Positions 1 to 8,750 are shown, numbered from the stretch's first letter. The stretch is DNA of 64,000 nt from Riemerella anatipestifer_E (GCF_009932355.1 NZ_LEKU01000011.1:1-64000), one strand, 5' to 3'. Numbers and translations are program-made. The notes: generated from the letters alone by a model not told the origin.

Positions 1-227
1 CCCCCCCTTTTTGTTATTGTTATAAATAAATTTATTTCTTCTGCATAATATTGAATCCTATTACTGTATCCTTTAATGATAGCATCACTCCAAATATTTA
101 TATTTCTTTGAAATAAATTATTGGTCATTATCATTAAATTGTTACATTGTTGTTGTGAAATATCTAAAACTTTAGAACTGCTTATTTTTTTATAGTTTTC
201 TACTATAAATCTGTATAAATCATTCAT
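1..227 (-). CDS. Unidentified protein, N-terminal part only
   Basis: An ATG at 227 opens a frame on the minus strand that stays open for 75 codons to the window edge, so only the N-terminus is visible. The visible part starts MNDLYRFIVENYKKISSSK, is rich in Asn, Ile and Lys, and has no signal peptide or motif I recognise. It begins 6 bases after the stop of the lipoprotein gene at 234-611, in the same direction, so the two probably share a transcript. Its function cannot be given from this fragment. Confidence 0.5.
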   Translation of the reverse strand, partial: MNDLYRFIVENYKKISSSKVLDISQQQCNNLMIMTNNLFQRNINIWSDAIIKGYSNRIQYYAEEINLFITITKRG

Positions 228-233
228 AAAAAA

Positions 234-611
234 CTACTTAAAATAATCATCCAAGTAATAGGTGTATTGATAATACCAGTCAATTACTGTAAAATCAGTT
301 TTCATTCCATTAATTTTAACATAACCAGCAAGATTCTTTTGGCTACCTTGAATGGTTAAATAAAAATGGTCTGAATATTTAGGAAGTACAAAATTTGCTT
401 GACTCACATTATTGTACTCCTTAACATCTTTATCCTCATAAAGATTACTTTCATCAGCGGGAACTATCTTCATGTAAGAGGCCTTCCCTTGTGTTAAAAC
501 TATTTCAACAGATAGATTTCTTATTGAATTTGAATTTTCATCATCATTTCTGCTACAACTTAATAACAGAATTGAAATTGCGGTTAGAAGTAAATATTTC
601 ATTGTTTTCAT
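234..611 (-). CDS. Small predicted lipoprotein
   Basis: The product has about 125 residues. Starting at the ATG at 611 it has a lipoprotein signal peptide: Lys-rich start, hydrophobic core, lipobox LLSC with Cys19 as the lipidated residue, then an acidic stretch SRNDDENSNS. In Bacteroidota such proteins sit in the outer membrane, sometimes surface exposed. An upstream start at 644 would put a non-typical leader before the signal peptide and would overlap the promoter, so I reject it; the ATG at 602 is an alternative. No known domain is recognised in the mature part. It is divergent from an XRE-family regulator, shares a control region with operator-like dyads, and is followed closely by another gene. 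Confidence 0.7.
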   Translation of the reverse strand: MKTMKYLLLTAISILLLSCSRNDDENSNSIRNLSVEIVLTQGKASYMKIVPADESNLYEDKDVKEYNNVSQANFVLPKYSDHFYLTIQGSQKNLAGYVKINGMKTDFTVIDWYYQYTYYLDDYFK

Positions 612-633
612 AAAAAAGAAAAAGTTTAAGTTA

Positions 634-690
634 CAAAGATACAAAAGTTATCATAAATGATAACCATAAAATTATCATTTATGACCACTT
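634..690. promoter_or_regulatory. Divergent control region with two operator-like sequences
   Basis: A minus-strand -7 box TATCTTTG lies at 641-634, about 23 bases before the lipoprotein start. Between it and the XRE gene at 711 there is a near-perfect dyad GTTATCATAAATGATAAC at 647-664. A second related sequence, TTATCATTTATGA at 672-684, is the same core in the opposite orientation. A CACTTTTG sequence at 686-693 could serve as the -7 box for the XRE gene. The arrangement fits binding by the neighbouring XRE protein to control both directions; this is inference. Confidence 0.55.
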
Positions 691-710
691 TTGGCTGTTA
701 ATATAAAAAA

Positions 711-932
711 ATGGATAAGCAGGAACTGCAAATCAAGATTGGTAAAAGAGTTAGGCAGTTGAGAGAAAGTAAAAATATCTCTCAAGTTGATTTGGCTTCT
801 GCCTGTAATTTTGAAAAATCCAATATGAGCAGAATTGAAGCAGGAAAAACTTGTCCTAATATTTTCACGCTTTACAAGATTGCTAAAAATCTGGAGGTCC
901 CTATTACAGAACTTATTGAAGTAGTTAATTAA
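711..932 (+). CDS. XRE-family helix-turn-helix regulator
   Basis: This 73-residue protein is essentially one Cro/CI-type helix-turn-helix domain (residues about 8-70). It shows the family pattern: VRQLRESKNISQVDLASACNF, the recognition helix around KSNMSRIEAGKT, and the closing IAKNLEVPITELIE. It has no effector domain, as is usual for small repressors of mobile elements. It is divergent from the lipoprotein operon, and two related dyads lie in the gap, so it probably represses one or both directions. XRE proteins in mobile elements are often antagonised by ImmA/IrrE peptidases. One such domain is encoded at 3334-4584, but nothing in the sequence proves a link. Confidence 0.9.
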   Translation: MDKQELQIKIGKRVRQLRESKNISQVDLASACNFEKSNMSRIEAGKTCPNIFTLYKIAKNLEVPITELIEVVN

Positions 933-1005
933 TCTCATCCCAATTGTTATATTGGACAAAACTAATCCATCTATACATACTAACCAGAATGTTGCAAGGT
1001 TGCAA

Positions 1006-2139
1006 CTATAAATTTAGGGCTTCATTAATGTCTGCTATTTTTTGGCGAGTTATAAAACTTTTATGTTTTGGGAAAAGTTGTTCTTGTAAATCAAAAATAT
1101 TGGTAAACTGTTTGTCTAAATCTATTCGCTTTTTCTCATTTTTTCTACCTGTAATGTAGTAATACTTTGCAAAAGGCTCATCAATTACTTTTAAAAAAGC
1201 AGATTTTATCCTTGAAAAATGGATATAGATTTCGTTGTTTTCATTTGCTAATAATCTCTCAATACTTTCCTGCATTTTGTCAAAATTTTCTTGATGAGAA
1301 ATGGTTTGGTAAATAGCAGAAAGCTCTTTTTTATATTCTCCTAATTCTTGCAAAGAAAAACTACCACCCATTAGAAACAAGAAATATAAAGATTTTGTGA
1401 GATGGCTCATTTTTATTTCCCTATTTTGGTAATCTTTTAAGAAAATCCTGTAATTCTCATCAATATAAAGTCTGCTTAACGGCACTTTTGATGTATTCTT
1501 AAACTCTCTGATTTTCTCTTCAAGAAATGGAAGGATGGTTAAAAATTGCCCTGTTTTATTCAGATGTTTTAGTTTTTTAAGGACATCATTTACAAGAATT
1601 TTGGTGTCTTCATCAATTGGAATCTCGTCAAAATCATCATCAAAATCAACAAAATCAACAAAATCAGGCTGAAAATTAAGGAAAACACCTTCTAATACAT
1701 GGAAAGTATCTTCTAATACAGGGAAAGCATCTATCAACTCATTAAATGAAAACTCCTCTTGAATGGCAACAATATATAATTGATTACCAATTCTGTAAAC
1801 AAAAGCATTTTTAATATTTTCCTTAATTTCAGTAAGATTTAATAATTGAGTAAGAAAAGGACTGCTGAAATTATTCAGGTTATTGAAATCAATAAATGGT
1901 ATAGTGTACTTGCAAACATCTAATAAAGTATCTGTTTCAATGGTGTTTTGGGTAAAAACAATTTCAAAATTCCTCTTGTTAATTTCCTCAACAATTTTAT
2001 CCTTATGCTTATTAATTTGCTGAAAAATATCATTCTTCTCTGAACTAAAAAAGTACACAAAAGAATAATTAATTTCAAAACGCGTTCCTATTAAATTACT
2101 TTCTAAAATACTAATAGGAAATGTGTAAGTTGTAACCAT
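1006..2139 (-). CDS. Conserved-looking protein of unknown function
   Basis: I do not recognise this protein. From the ATG at 2139 it has about 377 residues; a longer form from 2175 would add a hydrophobic stretch, but the shorter start MVTTYTFPISILE is better placed. Visible features are a very acidic linker near the middle (DFVDFDDDFDEIPIDEDTK) and a C-terminal part with regular amphipathic helices around HLTKSLYFLFLMGGSF and KYYYITGRKNEKKRIDL. There is no signal peptide or membrane segment, so it is probably cytosolic. It stands alone in the left part of the integrative element, with gaps on both sides. Confidence 0.65.
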   Translation of the reverse strand: MVTTYTFPISILESNLIGTRFEINYSFVYFFSSEKNDIFQQINKHKDKIVEEINKRNFEIVFTQNTIETDTLLDVCKYTIPFIDFNNLNNFSSPFLTQLLNLTEIKENIKNAFVYRIGNQLYIVAIQEEFSFNELIDAFPVLEDTFHVLEGVFLNFQPDFVDFVDFDDDFDEIPIDEDTKILVNDVLKKLKHLNKTGQFLTILPFLEEKIREFKNTSKVPLSRLYIDENYRIFLKDYQNREIKMSHLTKSLYFLFLMGGSFSLQELGEYKKELSAIYQTISHQENFDKMQESIERLLANENNEIYIHFSRIKSAFLKVIDEPFAKYYYITGRKNEKKRIDLDKQFTNIFDLQEQLFPKHKSFITRQKIADINEALNL

Positions 2140-2409
2140 AAAGCAAAGTAAATAAATTTTGGCTATTAATACCATGTTGTTTCTGGTACTATTTCAATTT
2201 CTTTGTTGATTTTTACAAATTTTAGGCAGGTTTGCACTCATTCTTTTTTAATGATATTTTAAAATTTAACTTATACCATTATCAAATGAAACCATACATT
2301 TTCCAAATCTCTATATGATAGAAAAGAAAATATAAGGTTTTATCTGCATAGATTTTTTTTAACCATTATTATTGCTAAAAAATAAAATTTGTGCAGATAC
2401 ACCTAAAAA

Positions 2410-2440
2410 TTACTGTAAGACTTATATAGTCTTACAGTAA
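2410..2440 (-). terminator. Rho-independent terminator after the 2458-2844 gene
   Basis: A perfect 13-bp inverted repeat (TTACTGTAAGACT, 5-base loop, AGTCTTACAGTAA) is followed on the minus strand by a short T-rich run (TTTTTAGG). It starts 17 bases after the stop codon of the upstream gene. The rest of the gap 2140-2457 contains no gene that I can see. Confidence 0.7.
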
Positions 2441-2457
2441 AATTTGGATTTTCTGAT

Positions 2458-2844
2458 TTAATCAGCTATTGCATATTTTCCATTTTGTGAAAATGCTTCT
2501 ACATCTGACTTAAAGTCCTGATAAGCAGATTCTGGTTGTGGTTTCTTTGGTTCTTCTGGTAAATAGACATACCTATGATTGAGAGTAATTACCTCTCCTG
2601 TGTCTTTAATGGTGTACTCATAAGGTTCACATTCTTGTTTCATAATAATACCAGGAAATTCAGAGCCAATTAATGCTTTACAGGTTTCTTCATCAAAAGT
2701 TGAAGATACATAGGCTCTTTTTGAGGTAGCATAAAATTGCCCTGTAATTTTGCTCATTACCATTTCTATTCCCCCAGAAACTTCTAATACAAAGAACTCT
2801 TTGTTCTCTGCCATTCTTTTTTTGTAATTAATAATTCTTACCAT
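2458..2844 (-). CDS. Conserved mobile-element protein of unknown function
   Basis: This is a 128-residue soluble protein starting MVRIINYKKRMAENKEFFVLEV. It resembles, from memory, a small conserved protein often carried on Bacteroidota plasmids and conjugative elements, typified by an N-terminal VRIINYKKR and a later YEYTIKDTGEVI segment. No enzymatic motif is visible. The C-terminal third is Pro/Glu-rich (YLPEEPKKPQPE), which suggests a flexible tail. It has its own terminator and a long upstream gap. The function is unknown; element maintenance or replication is possible but not supported by any motif. Confidence 0.7.
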   Translation of the reverse strand: MVRIINYKKRMAENKEFFVLEVSGGIEMVMSKITGQFYATSKRAYVSSTFDEETCKALIGSEFPGIIMKQECEPYEYTIKDTGEVITLNHRYVYLPEEPKKPQPESAYQDFKSDVEAFSQNGKYAIAD

Positions 2845-3333
2845 TGGTTTAAAATTTTGAGTTGATTGAGAAACTTATCCTAATACCAGAACCTAAAAAA
2901 AATACAGCTATCACCTTGAATTTCAATAAAGTTATAAGGTAAAATAGATAAGCACAATGATTATCATTGCTCCATATCTGTGAGGGTTTTTAGGGGCTGT
3001 TGGTGTAATTTTAAAATGCTAAGTAGAATACTAAACAAGTTGATGATTTAGCATTTGAGTTGGATTGTGAAGTACCAGGAAACTAAGAGTATTTGATAAG
3101 TTGATGAAATACTATAAAAGAAAAGGAAGAAGAAAAATCATTTGTTTATCTATCTGATATTGAATAAATTTGTCCTTCAAAAAAACTAATTATTTACTGT
3201 CCAGAAATTTCCTGTTTTTATAAAAAGGTGTGTGGGGGGAATTTGTTTCTCAAATAAAAGTGGGGGTAAGTTTATAGGTGGGTTTAGGCTTAAGATTTTT
3301 TTTGGAAAAATTTATTAAACATTTGTTAATTGA
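2845..3333. other. Intergenic region, no gene seen
   Basis: These 489 bases separate two divergent transcription units (2458-2844 minus, 3334 plus). Stop codons are frequent in every frame, and there is no clear RNA gene or repeat. The composition is AT-rich with a few G-runs near 3230-3290. Both promoters must lie here, but I cannot place a convincing -33/-7 pair for the defence-like operon. A sequence ATTTG just before its start is the nearest match. Confidence 0.5.
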
Positions 3334-4584
3334 ATGAGTACAACAGAAAAAGGGGATAGATTTGAGGATAGATGTTTCACAATCATTGAAACAGCACTTA
3401 ATAATGGAGAATTAGGAATTATCCCTTCTATTAGTAAAATTTACAAGAAAAAGAAATATTACTCCCCAGATAGAGAGGGATATATAATTTTTGATATTTC
3501 AATTGAAGTAATTACTAAAGGAGCAAAAAAACCAACTTTAGTATATATAGTTGAATGTAAAGACCTTAATAAAAATGTTCCTGTTGATGATGTAGAAGAG
3601 TTTCAAACAAAAATTAATAGTTTAAAAGGGTTTCAAGTAAAGGGAGTAATAATTGCAAATGGTTCTTTACAAAAAAGTGGATATAATATTGCCAACAATA
3701 AAGGATTCATGTTTATTGAGGTAAATGAAAATGGTTACGATATAGTTCTTAATAAGAAAAAAAAAATTAACTTAGAATTAGAAGATAAGGTTCTAACAAA
3801 TATTAAGAAATGTCTTTATGATTCTTTCTTGATAAAAACAATTTATGGATTAAAGAAATTATCTAAAGAAGGAATAAATAAAATTGCTCAAAATATAATA
3901 ACTGATTTTTATACAAAATCAAAAACAGAAAGGTACAATTTAGAAAATTTCAAGAAATATCTTGAAGAGTATCATAATCTTAAATTTGAGTTTTTGTCCA
4001 GTTCAGAAGCTGAATTAGGTCAGTTTATACCTAATGAAAATAAGATATTAATTAATAAATCTGTTGACAATACTAATCAGTATGGTTTTGTGTTTTATCA
4101 TGAAGTTGCACATTATTTTCTACATAGAAAATTGTTAATAAATAAAAATCTATATGAACTATTTTCAGATTCAGAATTTAGTTATATCGAAAATAAGTAT
4201 ATTTTGGATAATCCCAAAAATTGGATTGAGTGGCAAGCCAATTATTTAGCAGGTTGTTTAGCACTTCCAGAAGTAGATTTAATTACAAAAGTAATTAAAT
4301 GGCAAGAAGAAAATAGTATCAGAAATAAAGGGACAATATTTTTAGATAAGCAAAAAGTTAATAGAGATGACTTTAAAAATTTATGTGAGTATTTATCTGA
4401 ATTTTTTAAGATAAGCAAGACGGTTATAAAATTTCGTTTACTTGATTTAAAAATATTAACAATAGACCCTTCATATCATGAAATATTTAAGTCTAATACA
4501 AAAAGTATTTATTCTAATGATGGTGATATAGAAGAAATTAGACGAAAATCTATTGAAGGGGCAAAAGAGTTTTATAACTTTTAG
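3334..4584 (+). CDS. Restriction-like nuclease fused to ImmA/IrrE-type peptidase
   Basis: This 416-residue protein has two readable parts. Residues about 5-130 look like a PD-(D/E)XK (Mrr-like) nuclease: EKGDRFEDRCF, Asp54 in IIFDISIEV, and Glu74-Cys-Lys76 in YIVECKD, followed by a VKGVIIANG strand. Residues about 200-320 look like an ImmA/IrrE (DUF955) metallopeptidase: zinc motif HEVAH at 256-260 and a third-ligand candidate Glu299 in WIEWQANYLAGCLALP. There is no signal peptide. The next gene starts 45 bases later on the same strand, so the two form an operon. Nuclease-peptidase fusions fit defence or toxin regulation, in which the peptidase senses or relieves repression; that is inference. 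Codon use is strongly AT-biased, like the rest of the element. Confidence 0.8.
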   Translation: MSTTEKGDRFEDRCFTIIETALNNGELGIIPSISKIYKKKKYYSPDREGYIIFDISIEVITKGAKKPTLVYIVECKDLNKNVPVDDVEEFQTKINSLKGFQVKGVIIANGSLQKSGYNIANNKGFMFIEVNENGYDIVLNKKKKINLELEDKVLTNIKKCLYDSFLIKTIYGLKKLSKEGINKIAQNIITDFYTKSKTERYNLENFKKYLEEYHNLKFEFLSSSEAELGQFIPNENKILINKSVDNTNQYGFVFYHEVAHYFLHRKLLINKNLYELFSDSEFSYIENKYILDNPKNWIEWQANYLAGCLALPEVDLITKVIKWQEENSIRNKGTIFLDKQKVNRDDFKNLCEYLSEFFKISKTVIKFRLLDLKILTIDPSYHEIFKSNTKSIYSNDGDIEEIRRKSIEGAKEFYNF

Positions 4585-4629
4585 AGCTATACAATTAACC
4601 AAATATTTAAATAAGTAGCTTAAAACATA

Positions 4630-6429
4630 ATGGATATAGACAGCCTAAAAATAGATTTGAAAATTTTCAAAATTGATAAGACTTATTATGAGTTTAGAGA
4701 AAAATCTTTTGATGAAATGATTATAATAATGAAAGATAATCACATCAAAAAATTAATGCATAAATCAAAAAAAAGAGATGTTAATATTGAAGAGCCAAAA
4801 ATAACTGAATATGAGGAAGGAGATTTTAAGTTTTGGTTCTATTGTTATAAACAAATTCAAGAAAAATTTTATTGGAAAGTTTTCTTACCAATTGAATTAA
4901 CAGAAGAGCAAGACTTTGAGATTTTAGAATTTTCTTATGTTCTATTCACTAAATATAAAGAAGAATTATATTGCGTAATTGGTGGTAGTGGAATGAATGT
5001 AATTAAGAAATTTATTCATCCGTCTTATGGTATTGAAATTTATCAGAGAATTGCTGATGTTACCTCTGATAATATAATTGAACTAAATACAAGAAGTATT
5101 GCAAATAATATTTCTTCTAAAAAAGAAACTTTTAATTTTAATCAAACTATTTCAGAAACATTAGATTATTCAAATGTTCCGACAAAAATTAAATTAAAAG
5201 TTAGAGATGAATTAAAAGATGGACTATTTAAAAAATATGACCTTGATACTAATTTGGCAATCATGGAAGTGGGTTCATATTTTTATTTGAGAAAAAGAAT
5301 TGATTTTTCTGAACTAAAGCAACTAATTATTGATATTGAAGATATTTATGAAAATAATACTCCTAAAAATTTAACATTATTTACGAAAATAAATGATGAG
5401 GAGTTAGTTATAAAATTAAATAGGCAGCTACAAGAGCTTATAATTGATGATGTTTTAAGGCATGAAAATCCACAAACAGCAAGAAAGTTGCAAAATGAAG
5501 TCATTGAAATCGTTCATCCTTCAAAACTTGAAACATTTTATGAGTGCAATAAGTTTCTTATTCGCTATAAATTTTCAAAAGGAAAAAAGGATATAAGGGT
5601 TTTTGATAGAAATGATTTATACTTTATTACGACGAAATATATTTATGATAATACAATTGACATTAACAATAGATTTGAAATTGGAAAAGATGTATATAAA
5701 TTAAACATTGTAGGATTTATAGATGATAAAGAAAAAACATATGGAAATCTATTTTCTCATATTACAGCTGAAATAGAATTTGAGCGAAATAAATATTTTA
5801 AAATAGATGGACATTGGTATATTCTTGAAAATCAATTTTTATCTATAATGAATGAAGATGCTAAAGCTTATTACACAAAATACCGTTTAGAAGAAAACCT
5901 TCTAATTTATTGGAATGATTCAGATGATGAAGACGCATATAATAAAAGTTATGAACCTTTTGATAATTACTTCGTTTTAGATAAAGTAATATCTGAAAAT
6001 ATAGAGTTATGTGATATTCTTTATATAAATGATGGAACTGCTTATTTCATTCATGTGAAAGATGGGTTTAATACAAAAATGAGAGATTTATATATTCAAG
6101 TAATTTTGGCTGCCAAAAGATTATCAAATGATATTAAAAATACAAATGGGATTGAATATTTAAAAAATACTTTAATTCTGTATAATTCAAGAAACCCCAA
6201 TAAACTTATAAATATTGATGATTTTATAAATAATATTAGAGATAAAAAATTGAATATTTCTTTTGTAATGGCTTTTAAAAATAATCATTATAAAAACCAT
6301 ACAATATTAGAAAGAATTGATAGATGCAATTCAAACATTGCCAAATATTCATTAGTTCAGGTTGTTAAGGAAATGCAACAATTTGATTTCGATATTAAAC
6401 TAATTGATATATCTGAAATTAAAAAATAA
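4630..6429 (+). CDS. DUF6119 / TIGR04141-like protein
   Basis: The product has 599 residues and no signal peptide. It matches, from memory, the 'sporadically distributed' TIGR04141 (DUF6119) family. The signs are a start KIDLKIFKIDK, a middle LYCVIGGSGMNVIKKF (about 113-128) followed by YGIEIYQRI and a Thr/Arg-rich turn, and a late block CDILYINDG (461-469) then YFIHVKDGF (472-480) and YIQVILAAKRL. The late block, with Asp462 and His475-Val-Lys477, resembles a degenerate PD-(D/E)XK core, so nucleic-acid cleavage is possible. The family has patchy distribution and an association with defence islands. Here it is co-transcribed with the nuclease-peptidase fusion and ends at a shared terminator. 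Family assignment is fairly sure; its activity is not known. Confidence 0.75.
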   Translation: MDIDSLKIDLKIFKIDKTYYEFREKSFDEMIIIMKDNHIKKLMHKSKKRDVNIEEPKITEYEEGDFKFWFYCYKQIQEKFYWKVFLPIELTEEQDFEILEFSYVLFTKYKEELYCVIGGSGMNVIKKFIHPSYGIEIYQRIADVTSDNIIELNTRSIANNISSKKETFNFNQTISETLDYSNVPTKIKLKVRDELKDGLFKKYDLDTNLAIMEVGSYFYLRKRIDFSELKQLIIDIEDIYENNTPKNLTLFTKINDEELVIKLNRQLQELIIDDVLRHENPQTARKLQNEVIEIVHPSKLETFYECNKFLIRYKFSKGKKDIRVFDRNDLYFITTKYIYDNTIDINNRFEIGKDVYKLNIVGFIDDKEKTYGNLFSHITAEIEFERNKYFKIDGHWYILENQFLSIMNEDAKAYYTKYRLEENLLIYWNDSDDEDAYNKSYEPFDNYFVLDKVISENIELCDILYINDGTAYFIHVKDGFNTKMRDLYIQVILAAKRLSNDIKNTNGIEYLKNTLILYNSRNPNKLINIDDFINNIRDKKLNISFVMAFKNNHYKNHTILERIDRCNSNIAKYSLVQVVKEMQQFDFDIKLIDISEIKK

Positions 6430-6433
6430 AACC

Positions 6434-6453
6434 GCCCTACAAAAAAGTAGGGC
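6434..6453. terminator. Bidirectional terminator between convergent genes
   Basis: Stem GCCCTAC / GTAGGGC with a six-A loop sits in the 31-base gap between the DUF6119-like gene and the convergent DUF3871 gene. A-rich sequence on its left gives the minus strand a T-tract; the plus side is weaker. Confidence 0.7.
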
Positions 6454-6460
6454 AGTTCCT

Positions 6461-7585
6461 CTAACTCAAAAACCAATGATAACTTGAATTACCATTGAGA
6501 GTTTGCTGAATACCTTTGGTAAAGTTAAAAGCATTCAAATTTCGGTCTAAAAAAGTATCTATATAACTACTTTTATTGGCTTGGGTAAAGAGGTTATAGA
6601 CATTCCAAAGATTGATATTTCCACCATTATCTCTACTAAAACTTTCATCTTCATAATAATCTTTGGCAATGGTGTTAATATGCCCATCATTAAAATTTAA
6701 GGTAGGTAAAGCCAATTTTTCTGGTTTAGGTAAATGCTGATACAATCTTGTTCTGCCAATTAATTGGGCAAATTGGTGTTCTGTAAGGGAATAGTCTGCA
6801 AATTCCTTCATCTCCGACAAATGTTTTTCTGCATTGTATTGGCTCAAAACATTCATCAATTTATTTTGCAGTTCCTGGTATGAACTAACTTTTATATCAT
6901 CTACAAAACCATCACTCCAAACACAAAGATTGCAACATACTTTATTTTGGAAACCTATAAAAAACTTGAACTTTTCAAAAGTTTTCTTGTTGTATAAATT
7001 CTCCAAATTATAGCTTCTAACCCCACCAATAGTAAGAGATAATTCATTACCATTAATGGTATCCTTAATACCAGGAATTTGAATGATAAATGCCATTCTC
7101 TCATAATAGATGGTTTTCTGATGGTCAAGCAAATCTTTAACATTTAGGTGAATAGCATCAGGAGTTCTACCCTTAATTTGGTGAGAAACCCTAATTTCAG
7201 GCTGTGTAATAGAATGATGAGGAAAAACCTTTGTAACACAATCTTGAGCAATCTCAATAAATTCTTGGTGTGCAATTGTTTTTTCATTATCCTTACTGAA
7301 TACAGGAATGATGCAGTCATTTTTCAAATGATACAGGTTTACTTCTTGTGTATTGGCTTCTATAAAAGGTTTATGAACATATTTACTTTCTAATGCTTCT
7401 GGTACATCTTGGATTTGTAAAATACCAGAATCTGGAGAATAAGTATTCATTTTACTTTCCACCAAATTAGAGTATACCTCTAATTTAAAAGGTTTCTCTA
7501 TTATGTTAGTATTTTTTACTGGTTTTAATTCCAATTCAAATGCTTCCTCTAAAGTAGTAGTAGGTAAATTATTTATGTATTCCAT
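6461..7585 (-). CDS. DUF3871 family protein
   Basis: This 374-residue protein matches the DUF3871 family found on Bacteroidota plasmids, phages and integrative elements. The most typical segment is the run SHQIKGRTPDAIHLN ... YYERMAFIIQIPG near residues 145-185, followed by a YNLENLYNKKTF stretch and two Cys residues in VCCNLCVWSDG. Its role is unknown. The gene overlaps the end of the Sak4-like ATPase gene by 17 bases, which means translational coupling and probably a shared role in DNA recombination or replication of the element. It has no membrane segment. It ends at the shared bidirectional terminator. Confidence 0.8.
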   Translation of the reverse strand: MEYINNLPTTTLEEAFELELKPVKNTNIIEKPFKLEVYSNLVESKMNTYSPDSGILQIQDVPEALESKYVHKPFIEANTQEVNLYHLKNDCIIPVFSKDNEKTIAHQEFIEIAQDCVTKVFPHHSITQPEIRVSHQIKGRTPDAIHLNVKDLLDHQKTIYYERMAFIIQIPGIKDTINGNELSLTIGGVRSYNLENLYNKKTFEKFKFFIGFQNKVCCNLCVWSDGFVDDIKVSSYQELQNKLMNVLSQYNAEKHLSEMKEFADYSLTEHQFAQLIGRTRLYQHLPKPEKLALPTLNFNDGHINTIAKDYYEDESFSRDNGGNINLWNVYNLFTQANKSSYIDTFLDRNLNAFNFTKGIQQTLNGNSSYHWFLS

Positions 7586-8450
7586 TGGTTGAGAAATTTT
7601 GAGGGTTAGACAATTGTATCAATAAACTTTTCTTTTCCTCATAATGAGGTTTTAAGTTTTCTTGGTATTCAGGATACTGTTTGTATAAAGCCAATAGTTC
7701 TGCAATGGTGTTGCAACACTTTATACTCTCTAAAACTTGAGTTTCTGACAATCTATTAGTTGATAATGGTACTTTTTCTACTCCTTCATTACACCAATCT
7801 AATATCATTTTACCTGTTTCAGCAGATATTTTAAATTCTGGTTTATCCATAAATAAACCTGTTCTATCCTTACTTGATACCGCAAAATGTTTAATATCAA
7901 TATCAAAAACTATGGTAAATTCATAATCTAAATCATTTCTTTGTACTGCTTTTAATCCTACTTTTTCAGGAATGAATTTTCCATCCTTCTGGTTCAAAAC
8001 ATAATCCTGTTTAGTTCTCATGGTAGCAATTACATGAGCATTACATTGAAGTATTTTATCAATAAAAGCGTTTTGTCTTGGAGTAACTTTTGCCCAATTT
8101 GTGAATGAATTTCCTGCTAAACTTGAATGGTAGTCCAACAGTTCTTCCCATGATTGAGAAATAGAATCTAAAATAATGACTTCCATCCCTGCATTTTCAC
8201 AGACTTCAATTGCCTTGATGTAATTTTCTGGTGTAAATGGTGGTGTTAATGAAAGTACATTGTAATTGCCAAGATTGGCGTATAAATCTGCACTTCCATT
8301 TTCTGTGTCTATAATGGCAACTTTGGATAAATTACCATTGGTTAAACCTTTTGCAAGAAGTAAACTGCTATATGTTTTACCACTTCCTGCACTTCCTTGA
8401 AGAGCCATTTTTATCTTGGCTTTTCTTCTTTCACTTTGTCTTAACTGCAT
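7569..8450 (-). CDS. Sak4-like RecA-fold ATPase (AAA_24)
   Basis: This 293-residue protein is a RecA-fold nucleotide-binding protein of the kind found in phages and mobile elements (AAA_24, Sak4-like). The Walker A motif GSAGSGKT is at residues 19-26, the Walker B strand VIILDSIS near residue 95, and a later TMRTKQDYV strand follows. Sak4-type proteins bind single-stranded DNA and assist annealing or strand exchange with a partner SSB. The C-terminal 80 residues are not recognised. It is translationally coupled to the DUF3871 gene (17-base overlap), suggesting a two-gene recombination module of the integrative element. Confidence 0.85.
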   Translation of the reverse strand: MQLRQSERRKAKIKMALQGSAGSGKTYSSLLLAKGLTNGNLSKVAIIDTENGSADLYANLGNYNVLSLTPPFTPENYIKAIEVCENAGMEVIILDSISQSWEELLDYHSSLAGNSFTNWAKVTPRQNAFIDKILQCNAHVIATMRTKQDYVLNQKDGKFIPEKVGLKAVQRNDLDYEFTIVFDIDIKHFAVSSKDRTGLFMDKPEFKISAETGKMILDWCNEGVEKVPLSTNRLSETQVLESIKCCNTIAELLALYKQYPEYQENLKPHYEEKKSLLIQLSNPQNFSTNGIHK

Positions 8451-8581
8451 GTTGTTTGAAATTTAAAATTGTTAATATTTATAGGTATTGTTTAAGATTT
8501 AAAATGAATACCTTTTTGACTTGTTTTAGGTATAAATGATAATCTTCACCCATTATCCTGGTACTTTATAGATGTAAAAAA

Positions 8582-8601
8582 CCAATCTCTTTTGAGATTG
8601 G
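8582..8601 (-). terminator. Terminator, third of a row of three
   Basis: On the minus strand CCAATCTC, a four-base loop and GAGATTGG are followed by TTTTTTAC. It stands just past the end of the 126-bp tandem duplication. Together with the two terminators inside the duplication it isolates the Sak4-like gene from upstream transcription. Confidence 0.7.
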
Positions 8602-8726
8602 TGGAGTTAAATTTTGAAAACACAGACAATAATGTTTTCCATTAGAGAAATCCCGTCAATAATAAGATAATTCATTCACGGTTTTACTTAATATATAACA
8701 TTGGCGGATTTCCATATAACAAAAAA

Positions 8727-8750
8727 CAGCCACCTTTTTTTGAGTGGCTG
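8727..8750 (-). terminator. Terminator in repeat unit 1
   Basis: Minus-strand hairpin CAGCCAC/GTGGCTG with an A-rich loop, followed by TTTTTTG. It is the duplicated copy of the terminator at 8853-8876. Confidence 0.75.

Noticed and set aside
1..7. Run of seven C at the left edge
   Set aside because: It lies in the open frame of the partial gene; with the edge so close it cannot be judged.
997..1004. Palindrome GTTGCAAC as integrase arm site
   Set aside because: It also occurs near 7710 and 11283 at irregular places, including inside coding sequence, so it carries little information.
2140..2175. Longer N-terminus for the 1006-2139 protein
   Set aside because: It would add a hydrophobic stretch not matching a signal peptide; the ATG at 2139 is a better start.
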